Shown here piece after piece: positions 17,646 to 25,373 of a DNA stretch of 64,000 nucleotides. This DNA is from Pseudomonas benzenivorans (lineage in GTDB: Bacteria > Pseudomonadota > Gammaproteobacteria > Pseudomonadales > Pseudomonadaceae): NCBI RefSeq assembly GCF_900100495.1, contig NZ_FNCT01000021.1:1-64000 (forward strand). The letters run 5' to 3'. The stretch's first letter is position 1. Each line of letters starts with the position of its first letter. The translations under genes and the position numbers were made by a program. The notes under the pieces were generated by a model. The model did no database searches. It was not told where the DNA came from and was given only the letters and a program-made list of their open reading frames with translations.

Positions 17646-20138
17646 ATGCCTGACCTGCTTGCCGACTACCCGCTGACCGAGGCGGCCTACCACGAACTGC
17701 TCGACGCCGAGGGCCAGGTGCGCCCGCACTGGCGCCGGCTGTTCGAGCACCTGCAGCGCAGCAGCCCGGCGCAGTTGCAGCAGCGCCAGGCCCTGCTGAG
17801 CCGGCAGATCCAGGAAAACGGCGTGACCTACAACGTCTACGCCGATCCGGACGGCGCCGACCGACCTTGGGAGCTGGACCTGCTGCCGAACCTGATCCCG
17901 GCGCAGGAATGGCAACAGATCGCCGCCGGCGTGGCCCAGCGCGCCAGCCTGCTCGACGCCGTGCTGGCCGATATCTATGGCCCGCAGCAACTGATCGCCG
18001 ACGGCCTGCTGCCGGCCGAGCTGGTGTTCGGCCACAACAACTTCCTCTGGCCCTGCCAGGGCGTGCAGCCGCCCGGCGGCACTTTCCTGCACCTGTATGC
18101 GGTGGACCTGGCGCGGGCGCCGGACGGCCGCTGGTGGGTCACCGCCGACCGCACCCAGGCGCCGTCCGGCGCCGGCTACGCCCTGGAGAACCGGCAGATC
18201 GTCTCGCGGGCCCTTCCCGAGCTGTACCGCGACCTGCGCGTGCAGTACCTGGCCGGCTACTTCCGCACCCTGCAGGACACCTTGGCGCGTCAGGCGCCGG
18301 CCGATGGCGAGACGCCGCTGGTGGTGCTGCTGACCCCCGGGCGCTTCAACGAGAGCTATTTCGAGCACCTCTACCTGGCGCGCCAGCTCGGCTATCCGCT
18401 GGTCGAGGGCAGCGACCTGACGGTGCGCGACGCCACCCTCTACCTCAAGACCCTGGCCGGCCTGCGCCGCGTGCATGCGCTGCTGCGCCGGCTGGATGAC
18501 GACTTCTGCGACCCGCTGGAACTGCGCACCGATTCCGCCCTCGGCGTGCCCGGTCTGCTCGAGGCGGTGCGCCAGGGCCGGGTGCTGGTGGCTAACGCGC
18601 TGGGCAGCGGGGTGCTGGAGTCGCCGGGGTTGCCGGGTTTCCTGCCGGCGATCAGCGAGAAATTGCTCGGCGAGGAGCTGCTGCTGCCCTCCATCGCCAG
18701 CTGGTGGTGCGGCGAGCCGCCGGTGCTGGAGGAGGCCCTGGACAAGCTCGACGAGCTGCTGGTGCGCCCGGCCTTTCCGTCGCAGAGCTTCGCCCCGCTG
18801 TTCGGCCGCGACCTCGACCCCGCCCAGCGCGCACGCCTGGCCCAGCGCCTGCGCGCCAGGCCTTACGCCTACGTGGCCCAGGCCCAGGCGCAGCTGTCGC
18901 AGGCGCCGGTGTGGCAGGCCGAGGCGGGCGGTCTGCAGCCGCGCGCCATCGGCATGCGGGTATTCGCCGTGGCCAGCGCCGAGGGCTACCGGGTGCTGCC
19001 CGGCGGCCTGACCCGGGTGGCCGCCGAGGCGGATGCCGAGGTGGTGTCGATGCAGCGCGGCGGGGCGAGCAAGGACACCTGGGTGCTCGGCGAGCGCAGT
19101 GCCGGCGGCGAGCCGTGGCAGTGGCTGCGCCCGCTGGGGGTGGCCGACCTGGTGCGCAGCGACCCCTACCTGCCCTCAAGGGTGGTGGAGAACCTGTTCT
19201 GGTTCGGCCGCTACAGCTCGCGCTGCGAGGATGGCGCGCGCCTGCTGCGAATCATGCTGGCGCGCTATGTCGACGATGACGACGACCCGCAGGCCCTGCA
19301 GACCGCCCTGGCCCTGGGCGAAAGCCTCGGCCTGCTGGCGGACGCCGACTGCGGCGATCTGGAGCAGCGCCTGCTGCAGGCCCTGCTCGGCGCCGACTGG
19401 CCGACCAGCCTGCGCGCCAACCTGCAGCGCCTGCAGTGGACCGCCGGCAGCGTGCGCGGCAAGCTGTCCCAGGCCAACTGGCAGGCCCTGCTCAAGCTGC
19501 AGCGCGAGGCGCAGGGCCTGGATGCCGAAGCCCAGGACTTCGGCGAACTGCTCGACTACCTCGACGGCCTGCTGATCTCCCTGGCGGCGCTGTCCGGCTT
19601 CGCCCTCGACGACATGACCCGCGACGACGGTTGGCGCTTCCTGATGACCGGCCGCTGCATCGAGCGCCTGCAGTTCCTCGCCGAGAGCATCGCCGGCTTC
19701 CTGCGCAGCGCCGCGGCCGAGGACCAGTCGGCGCTGGAGTGGCTGCTCGAGTTGGGCAACAGCAGCATCACCTACCGCACCCGCTACCTGGCCGCGGCGC
19801 AGCTGATCCCGGTGCTCGACCTGTTGCTGCTCGACGAGCAGAACCCGCACGCGGTGCTGTTCCAGCTGCGCACCCTGCTGCATTCCCTGGCGCGCCTCGG
19901 CGAGCGTTTCGAGTTGCCCGCCGAGCTGCAGCTGCAGCAGCTGGAAAGCCGCTTGAGCGGCTTCGACCTGGCCAGCCTGGAGAACCCGCTGTTTGGTCCG
20001 GCCAGCGTGCAGGCGGTGCTCGCCGGCCTGGCCGAGCTGCTCGACGGCATCGCCCGCGCCACCGGCGAGGTGTCCGAGCGCCTCGGCCTGCGCTTCTTCG
20101 TCCACGTCGATGCCAGCCAGCGGACCCAATCCTCATGA
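17646..20138 (+). CDS. Circularly permuted ATP-grasp / alpha-E fusion protein (DUF404-407-403)
   Basis: 830 aa from ATG at 17646 (MPDLLADYPLTEAAYHELLD); an ATG six codons upstream (17628) is possible, and neither has a strong ribosome site. The N-terminal ~500 residues are a circularly permuted type 2 ATP-grasp with motifs DRTQAPSGAGYALENRQIVS and NESYFEHLYLARQLGYPLVE followed by GSDLTVRD. The C-terminal ~320 residues, starting LPSRVVENLFWFGRYSSRCE, are the helical alpha-E domain. Many bacteria encode these as separate proteins; here they are fused. ATP-grasp enzymes ligate carboxylates to amines, suggesting a peptide or amide ligase acting with the flanking transglutaminases. Its stop overlaps the next start (ATGA). 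Confidence 0.9.
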   Translation: MPDLLADYPLTEAAYHELLDAEGQVRPHWRRLFEHLQRSSPAQLQQRQALLSRQIQENGVTYNVYADPDGADRPWELDLLPNLIPAQEWQQIAAGVAQRASLLDAVLADIYGPQQLIADGLLPAELVFGHNNFLWPCQGVQPPGGTFLHLYAVDLARAPDGRWWVTADRTQAPSGAGYALENRQIVSRALPELYRDLRVQYLAGYFRTLQDTLARQAPADGETPLVVLLTPGRFNESYFEHLYLARQLGYPLVEGSDLTVRDATLYLKTLAGLRRVHALLRRLDDDFCDPLELRTDSALGVPGLLEAVRQGRVLVANALGSGVLESPGLPGFLPAISEKLLGEELLLPSIASWWCGEPPVLEEALDKLDELLVRPAFPSQSFAPLFGRDLDPAQRARLAQRLRARPYAYVAQAQAQLSQAPVWQAEAGGLQPRAIGMRVFAVASAEGYRVLPGGLTRVAAEADAEVVSMQRGGASKDTWVLGERSAGGEPWQWLRPLGVADLVRSDPYLPSRVVENLFWFGRYSSRCEDGARLLRIMLARYVDDDDDPQALQTALALGESLGLLADADCGDLEQRLLQALLGADWPTSLRANLQRLQWTAGSVRGKLSQANWQALLKLQREAQGLDAEAQDFGELLDYLDGLLISLAALSGFALDDMTRDDGWRFLMTGRCIERLQFLAESIAGFLRSAAAEDQSALEWLLELGNSSITYRTRYLAAAQLIPVLDLLLLDEQNPHAVLFQLRTLLHSLARLGERFELPAELQLQQLESRLSGFDLASLENPLFGPASVQAVLAGLAELLDGIARATGEVSERLGLRFFVHVDASQRTQSS

Positions 20139-21043
20139 GCAGCGCGCACTACCAGATCCTCCACGACACCCATTACCGCTACTCGGCACCGGTCTCGCTG
20201 GCCCAGCAGCTGGCGCACCTGTGGCCGCGCGACTGCGCCTGGCAGCGCTGCCACCAACGCCTGCTGCAGGTCAGCCCGCAGCCCTGCCAGCGCCGCGACA
20301 CCCTGGATGTGTTCGGCAATCCGCTGACCCGCCTGTTGTTCGAGCGGCCGCACCGGGAGTTGACGGTCGCGGCCAGGCTGCGGGTCGAGGTGCTGGCCCA
20401 GCCGAACTTGAATCTGCGCGACTCGCCGCCCTGGGAGCGGGCTAGCGCCGCGCTCGGCTACAGCGGCCAGGCGCTCGGCCCGGAGCTGCTGGAGGCCGCC
20501 CGCTTCCGCTTCGAATCGCCCTACGTGCGGCTCAAGCACGCCTTCAGCGACTACGCCGCCGACTGTTTCCCGGCCGGCCGCCCGCTGCTGCTGGCGGCGG
20601 CCGCGCTGATGCAGAAGATCTTCGAGGAGTTCAGCTTCGATGCCGCCGCCACCCAGGTGGCCACGCCGCTGCTGCAGGTGCTCGCGGAACGTCGCGGGGT
20701 GTGCCAGGACTTCGCCCACCTGATGCTCGCCTGCCTGCGCTCGCGCGGCCTGGCGGCGCGCTACGTCAGCGGCTACCTGCTGACCCAGCCGCCGCCCGGC
20801 CAGCCGCGGCTGATCGGCGCGGATGCCTCGCACGCCTGGATTTCGCTGTACTGCCCGCGCCAGGGCTGGGTGGATTTCGACCCGACCAACAACGTGCTGC
20901 CGGCGCTGGAGCACATCACCCTGGCCTGGGGCCGCGATTTCGCCGATGTCTCGCCGCTGCGCGGGGTGATCCTCGGCGGCGGCCGCCACGACCCCGAGGT
21001 GCAGGTCACCGTGCTGCCGGTCGCCGCGCCGGCGGCGGATTGA
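20135..21043 (+). CDS. Transglutaminase family protein
   Basis: 302 aa from ATG at 20135, overlapping the previous stop by four bases. The N-terminal beta domain starts YQILHDTHYRYSAPVSLAQQ. The catalytic triad is visible: Cys near residue 190 in ERRGVCQDFAHLMLACLRSR, His in ADASHAWISLYCP and Asp in WVDFDPTNN. It is the last gene of the operon. Bacterial members of this family mostly act as proteases or amidohydrolases rather than crosslinkers. With two transglutaminase-like proteins flanking one ligase, a make-and-trim cycle on a peptide tag or oligopeptide is plausible but unproven. Confidence 0.9.
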   Translation: MSSAHYQILHDTHYRYSAPVSLAQQLAHLWPRDCAWQRCHQRLLQVSPQPCQRRDTLDVFGNPLTRLLFERPHRELTVAARLRVEVLAQPNLNLRDSPPWERASAALGYSGQALGPELLEAARFRFESPYVRLKHAFSDYAADCFPAGRPLLLAAAALMQKIFEEFSFDAAATQVATPLLQVLAERRGVCQDFAHLMLACLRSRGLAARYVSGYLLTQPPPGQPRLIGADASHAWISLYCPRQGWVDFDPTNNVLPALEHITLAWGRDFADVSPLRGVILGGGRHDPEVQVTVLPVAAPAAD

Positions 21044-21061
21044 ACTGTCGCCGGCCGAGCC

Positions 21062-21508
21062 TCAGTGGAGGTCGCCACAGAAGATGTCGATCGAGCCGTT
21101 CGCCGGACTGGTGCGCACGACGATGGCGTAAGCGCCGGCGCGCAGCTCGCTCAGCGCCACCGGCGCGGATTTCGACAGGCTCCAGCCGTGCCGCCTGGTC
21201 AGCGGCTGGGTGACCACGGTCTGGTTCATCTCGTAGGCCGGCGCCGCCCCCAGGTGCTCGCAGCTGCCCGGATAGACGAAGGTGTAGAGACGAACGGGGC
21301 GGGTGACGCCCTGCGGAACACCGCCGATGACGAACGACATGCCGGTCGCCTCGCCCTGTGGGTACAGGGAGACCTGGGCAATCCGCCCGGCGTTCTGCTG
21401 GGTCGCCTTGAGGGGAATGTTGACCACCGCGCGGCTCTCGGGGGACGTCATGCATGCCGAGAGCAGCCCTGCCGCCAACAGCGCCGCCAGCCAACATTTG
21501 CTGCTCAT
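21062..21508 (-). CDS. Putative lipoprotein of unknown function
   Basis: 148 aa. A lipoprotein signal peptide is clear: MSSKCWLAALLAAGLLSACM with lipobox LLSAC and acylated Cys19. The mature part is mostly beta-strand-like (SLYPQGEATGMSFVIGG, RLYTFVYPGSCEHLG) and ends GSIDIFCGDLH; two further cysteines could form a disulfide. The layout faintly recalls Cu/Zn-SOD-like beta domains, but no metal ligands can be assigned. Convergent with the transglutaminase operon, 18 bp apart. Function not recognised. Confidence 0.75.
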   Translation of the reverse strand: MSSKCWLAALLAAGLLSACMTSPESRAVVNIPLKATQQNAGRIAQVSLYPQGEATGMSFVIGGVPQGVTRPVRLYTFVYPGSCEHLGAAPAYEMNQTVVTQPLTRRHGWSLSKSAPVALSELRAGAYAIVVRTSPANGSIDIFCGDLH

Positions 21509-21583
21509 CGCGCTTCTCCTGATATGGCAGGTGTCCGCGACGCTATTTTATCGCCATCGGTGCCAGGGCCGGTACCGCGTGGG

Positions 21584-22528
21584 CTAGGCGGCGGGCGCCT
21601 TCAGCGCCTTCCAGGTGCGCGTGGCCAGGCTGACCAGGGCCAGGGCGACGGCCCCGGCGACGATGCCGGCCAGGGCATTCACCAGGGTCGGCAGCAGGGC
21701 GCCCAGCAGGCCGCTGCCGGCGCCCTGGGCCAGTTGCTCGATCCAGTGGTGGGCCGCCGGGAGGCCGTGGGTGAGGATGCCGCCGCCGACCATGAACATC
21801 GCCGCGGTGCCGAGGATCGACAGGCTCTTCATCAGGTAGGGCGCGGCCAGCAGAATGCCGCGGCCGAGACCGCGTTGCAGGCGGCCGGCCAGCCCGGCGC
21901 CGCTGCGCTGGTTGAGGTACAGGCCGGCGTCGTCGAGCTTGACGATGCCCGCCACCAGGCCATAGACCCCGGCCGTCATCAGCAGGGCGATGCCGGACAG
22001 CACCGCCACCTGCTTGCCGAAACCGGCCGTCGCCACGGTGCCGAGGGTGATGGCGATGATCTCGGCGGAGAGGATGAAGTCGGTGCGAATCGCCCCGCCG
22101 ATCTTGCTCTTCTCGAAGGCCAGCATGTCCACCTGTGGATCGGCCACCGCCTGCAACAGTTCGTCGTGCTGCGCCTGGTCCTCGGCCTGGCTGTGGAGGA
22201 ATTTGTGCGCCAGCTTCTCGAAGCCCTCGTAACAGAGGAAGGCGCCGCCGAGCATCAGCAGCGGCGTCACCGCCCAGGGCGCCAGGGCGCTGATCAGCAG
22301 CGCCGCCGGGACCAGGATCAGCTTGTTCTTCAGCGAGCCCTTGGCCACCGCCCAGACCACCGGCAACTCGCGTTCGGCGCGCACCCCGGCGACCTGTTGG
22401 GCATTCAGCGCCAGGTCGTCGCCGAGCACCCCGGCGGTCTTCTTCGCCGCGACTTTGGTCATCACGGCCACGTCGTCGAGCACGCTGGCGATGTCATCGA
22501 GCAGGGTCAGTAGGCTGGCGCCGGCCAT
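21584..22528 (-). CDS. DUF808 (YedI-type) inner membrane protein
   Basis: 314 aa starting MAGASLLTLLDDIASVLDDV, the characteristic opening of the DUF808/YedI family, followed by VMTKVAAKKTAGVLGDDLAL. Several hydrophobic segments follow (LILVPAALLISALAPWAVTP, LLMLGGAFLCYEGFEKLAH, and others to the C-terminus), so it is a multi-pass inner membrane protein. Its molecular role is unknown. It lies alone, with a MITE-like element 112 bp upstream of its start. Confidence 0.85.
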   Translation of the reverse strand: MAGASLLTLLDDIASVLDDVAVMTKVAAKKTAGVLGDDLALNAQQVAGVRAERELPVVWAVAKGSLKNKLILVPAALLISALAPWAVTPLLMLGGAFLCYEGFEKLAHKFLHSQAEDQAQHDELLQAVADPQVDMLAFEKSKIGGAIRTDFILSAEIIAITLGTVATAGFGKQVAVLSGIALLMTAGVYGLVAGIVKLDDAGLYLNQRSGAGLAGRLQRGLGRGILLAAPYLMKSLSILGTAAMFMVGGGILTHGLPAAHHWIEQLAQGAGSGLLGALLPTLVNALAGIVAGAVALALVSLATRTWKALKAPAA

Positions 22529-22639
22529 GCAAGGCTTCCTTCTCTCGGGTCAGGGGGAGTGCGCTGCTGGCGCGAGCGCCAGGCGCAGCATCGGCAGGTT
22601 ATACGTCAGTCCGCCGGCGTCGGCCAGAGCCGGGCTCAA

Positions 22640-22818
22640 GAGGGTGTGAAAAAATCGAGCGCCGTAGCGAGAGCGTCTCCAGGTGTTCGCGGCAAGGCGC
22701 GCTACGCAAAAAACGGGGGAGTTTAGTGAGCTAAATGACCCCGTTTTTTTGCGTAGCGCAACGCCAGCAGCGGGCGCCTGGGGGCGCTCGCAGTAGGCGG
22801 GAGTTTTTTCACAGCCTC
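22640..22818. mobile_element. MITE-like nested palindromic element, 179 bp
   Basis: The ends are inverted copies (GAGGGTGTGAAAAAA and the complement of TTTTTTCACAGCCTC). Inside lies a long hairpin at 22699-22759: a GCGCTACGCAAAAAACGGGG arm, a TTTAG-TGAG-CTAAA centre and the complementary arm. It has no coding capacity. It ends one base before the stop codon of the LOG-family gene. Pattern and size fit a non-autonomous miniature element; target-site duplications are not evident. Confidence 0.65.
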
Positions 22819-23406
22819 TCAATCGGGTTGGCGATCCACCCACTTCGGCGCGACGCTCGGTTGCCACTGGCGCAGCGCCTGCAACAACGCGGCCGGCGAC
22901 TCGCCGAGCTGCAGCATGGCGCGGTGCTCGGCGCGGACGAAACGCTCCGCGACCAGGTGATCGAGGAAATCGCCGAGCTTGGCGTAGAAGCCGTTGACGT
23001 CGAGCAGGCCAAGCGGCTTGCCGTGGTAGCCGAGCTGGCCCCAGGTCCACACCTCGAACAGTTCCTCCAGGGTGCCGAGGCCGCCGGGCAGGGCGATGAA
23101 GGCGTCGCTGAGTTCGGCCATGCGCGCCTTGCGCGCGTGCATGCCGTCGACCACCTCCAGGCGGCTCAGGCCCTGGTGGCCGATTTCCGCGCGCTCCAGG
23201 CTCTGCGGGATGATGCCGACGACCTCGCCGCCGGCGGCCAGCGCCGCATCCGCCACCACCCCCATCAGTCCGACCGCGCCGCCGCCGTAGACCAGCCGCA
23301 GGCCCTGCTCGGCGAGATGGCGGCCGAGGCTTTCCGCGGCCTGGCGATAGATCGGCTGGGCGCCGGGGCTGGCGCCGCAGAACACGCAGATGGAACGCAG
23401 GGACAT
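22819..23406 (-). CDS. LOG family protein (cytokinin riboside 5'-monophosphate phosphoribohydrolase type)
   Basis: 195 aa from ATG at 23404-23406 (MSLRSICVFCGASPGAQPIY). The family motif PGGLGTLEELFEVWTWGQLG is intact, with the upstream GGGAVGLMG nucleotide-binding loop. Proteins annotated as lysine decarboxylases with this motif are now known as LOG-type nucleotide phosphoribohydrolases that release a base from a nucleoside monophosphate. The last residues (WQPSVAPKWVDRQPD) run directly up to the MITE-like element, which may have replaced the native 3' flank. The gene stands alone. Confidence 0.9.
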   Translation of the reverse strand: MSLRSICVFCGASPGAQPIYRQAAESLGRHLAEQGLRLVYGGGAVGLMGVVADAALAAGGEVVGIIPQSLERAEIGHQGLSRLEVVDGMHARKARMAELSDAFIALPGGLGTLEELFEVWTWGQLGYHGKPLGLLDVNGFYAKLGDFLDHLVAERFVRAEHRAMLQLGESPAALLQALRQWQPSVAPKWVDRQPD

Positions 23407-23469
23407 GGTCACTCCTGATTAGCTGTCGGGGCCCCCAGGGTAGCGGTTGTGGCCGCCGTGACCAAGTCG

Positions 23470-23547
23470 TCAGAGCGGCAGGTAGACGCCGCAGGTGCCG
23501 CAGGCATAGCTGGCGAGAAGGCGGGTGAGCAACTGAGTGAAGGGCAT
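23470..23547 (-). CDS. Possible 25-aa Cys-containing small protein
   Basis: The minus-strand ATG at 23545-23547, with GGAG about 9 nt upstream, opens a 25-codon frame: MPFTQLLTRLLASYACGTCG followed by VYLPL. The CGTCG pair of cysteines is like a minimal CxxC metal or redox site, and the N-terminal half is amphipathic. It lies between the LOG gene and the FAD oxidase, on the strand of the former, in a 381-bp gap with nothing else recognisable. Supported only by ribosome site and composition. Confidence 0.3.
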   Translation of the reverse strand: MPFTQLLTRLLASYACGTCGVYLPL

Positions 23548-23787
23548 CGTGGTTCTCCGTCGAGTTCGCTCTTCAGCTTAGTCGCGGTCGCGCGCCCGCT
23601 TCGGTTGATTGTGCCGATGGGGCCGATAGCCAGGAGGGGGCGGCACCGTTGTGGAGCATCACCAAATGGAATGACATGGCGAATAAAGGTTGTTTGTTGC
23701 TTTGCCCGGAGCCAGCTATTACTTCAGGCCCGATAAACCGTTGCTCGCTCGTTCGGGTGACCCGTGCCGTGCCCTAAGGATTGCCGG

Positions 23788-25071
23788 ATGAGCCTACGCC
23801 AAGAATGTTTGTGGGAAAAGCTGACGCCACAGCGGCCGACGGCCGCGGCGCTGGGCGGCGAGTTGCGAGTCGATGTCTGTGTCATCGGCGCCGGCATCAC
23901 CGGGCTGTCCGCCGCGCTGCACCTGCTCGAGCAGGGCAAGACGGTGTGCGTGCTGGAGGCCCACGAAACCGGACATGGCGGTTCCGGGCGCAACGTCGGC
24001 CTGGTCAATGCCGGCATGTGGATCGCCCCCGACGAGGTCGAGGCCAAGCTCGGCGCGGCGGTCGGTGGCAAGCTGCTGGCGAGCATGGGCGCGGCGCCGG
24101 CGCTGGTGTTCGGGTTGATCGACAAGTACGCCATCGACTGCCAGGCGCGCCGCGAAGGCACCCTGCACATGGCGCACAACGCCCGCGGCCAGGCCGACCT
24201 GCAGAGCCGTTGCGCGCAGTGGCAACGGCGCGGCGCGCCGGTCGAACTGCTCAGCGGCGCCGCCTGCCAGCAGGCCACCGGTACCCAGCGGATCGCCGCG
24301 GCGCTGCTCGACCGGCGTGCCGGCACCCTCAACCCGATGGCCTACACCAGCGGCCTGGCCCGGGCCGTCACCGGCCTCGGTGGCCAGCTGTTCCACCATT
24401 CCCCGGTGCAGCGCCTGGAGCGCCAGGGGGCGTCGTGGTGCGTGGTCACCGCGGGCGGCGCAGTCAGCGCCGAACAGGTGGTGCTGGCCTCCAATGCCTA
24501 CACCGAAGGCGAGTGGAGCGAACTGCGGCGCAATTTCTTTCCCGGCTACTACTATCAGGTGGCCTCCGCACCGCTGGAAGACGAGCAGGCCGCGCGCATC
24601 CTGCCCGGTGGGCAGGGCGCCTGGGATACCCGCCAGGTGCTCAGCAGCATCCGCCGCGACGCCGACGGCCGCCTGCTGCTGGGCAGCCTGGGCAACGGCG
24701 CGGCCAAGCCGACCTGGTTCCTGCGCGCCTGGGCCGAGCGCATCCAGCGGCACTATTTTCCCCAACTGGGCCGGGTGAATTGGCAGAGCACCTGGACCGG
24801 CTGCATCGCCTTCACCCCGGACCACCTGATGCGCCTGTTCGAGCCGGCACCGGGGCTGCTCGCCGTCACCGGCTACAACGGTCGCGGGGTCACCACCGGT
24901 AGCGTGGTCGGCAAGGCCTTCGCCGACTACCTGTGCCAGGGCGACCCGCAGCTGTTGCCGATGCCGCTGCAGCCGCTGCGCAGGGTCGCTGCCGCGAGAT
25001 TGCGCAGCGGCCTGTACGAAGCGGGGTTCTCCCTGTATCACGCCGCGCAGTGCCTGCGGGTGGTGGTCTGA
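23788..25071 (+). CDS. FAD-dependent oxidoreductase (PuuB/OrdL-like amine or amino acid oxidase)
   Basis: 427 aa from ATG at 23788, with an AAGGA ribosome site eight bases before it. The FAD dinucleotide-binding fold begins at about residue 28: VDVCVIGAGITGLSAALHLL with the downstream acidic VLEAHETGHGGSGRNVGLVN. The C-terminal VTGYNGRGVTTGSVVGKAFA matches the DAO family end motif. Such enzymes oxidise glycine-like, gamma-glutamyl or polyamine substrates. It lies upstream of a branched-chain amino acid transporter on the same strand but 302 bp away with its own promoter region between, so it is likely a separate unit. The exact substrate is unknown. Confidence 0.88.
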   Translation: MSLRQECLWEKLTPQRPTAAALGGELRVDVCVIGAGITGLSAALHLLEQGKTVCVLEAHETGHGGSGRNVGLVNAGMWIAPDEVEAKLGAAVGGKLLASMGAAPALVFGLIDKYAIDCQARREGTLHMAHNARGQADLQSRCAQWQRRGAPVELLSGAACQQATGTQRIAAALLDRRAGTLNPMAYTSGLARAVTGLGGQLFHHSPVQRLERQGASWCVVTAGGAVSAEQVVLASNAYTEGEWSELRRNFFPGYYYQVASAPLEDEQAARILPGGQGAWDTRQVLSSIRRDADGRLLLGSLGNGAAKPTWFLRAWAERIQRHYFPQLGRVNWQSTWTGCIAFTPDHLMRLFEPAPGLLAVTGYNGRGVTTGSVVGKAFADYLCQGDPQLLPMPLQPLRRVAAARLRSGLYEAGFSLYHAAQCLRVVV

Positions 25072-25213
25072 GGAGTGACCGAGTGGCCCATGGGTCATAA
25101 GGATGCAACCGCGGCGCCGCATTGGTGCAGAAAAAATTCGCTCGTTACCGAAAGTAAATGGTGCCCGGCGGGTGTGTTCGCGAAATCGAGGCGGAATCCG
25201 CCGGGGGTAAAAA

Positions 25214-25229
25214 AGTCTTTCGAAAGACT
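25214..25229. promoter_or_regulatory. 16-bp palindrome upstream of the branched-chain amino acid transporter
   Basis: AGTCTTTCGAAAGACT is a perfect inverted repeat in the 302-bp gap, centred about 90 bp before the predicted sigma-54 start. It could be a regulator site; no specific regulator can be named. Confidence 0.35.
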
Positions 25230-25285
25230 CCGAATTTTTGGCAAAAAGCTCTGTTTCTGCAGGCGGTTTCCCCTGGAGAAAACCG

Positions 25286-25301
25286 TGGCATGGCATTTGC
25301 T
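25286..25301 (+). promoter_or_regulatory. Sigma-54-like promoter of the amino acid ABC transporter
   Basis: TGGCATGGCATTTGCT matches TGGCAC-N5-TTGCT with one mismatch and correct GG-N10-GC spacing. The predicted transcript would start near 25312 and carry a 62-nt leader. Confidence 0.6.
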
Positions 25302-25319
25302 CAAGGCATTTGCGCATGC

Positions 25320-25336
25320 CAACAACAAAGAAGAAG
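25320..25336 (+). promoter_or_regulatory. Candidate Hfq/Crc catabolite-activity motif in the transporter leader
   Basis: CAACAACAAAGAAGAAG lies in the leader, 38-54 nt before the start codon. It has the A-rich triplet pattern that Hfq/Crc binds on catabolite-repressed mRNAs, the same type of repeat found in crcZ in this window. A further AACAAAG overlaps the ribosome site region just before the ATG. Confidence 0.5.
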
Positions 25337-25373
25337 TAGCAGTACTCACCCACACCAACGGAGTAACAAAGCT

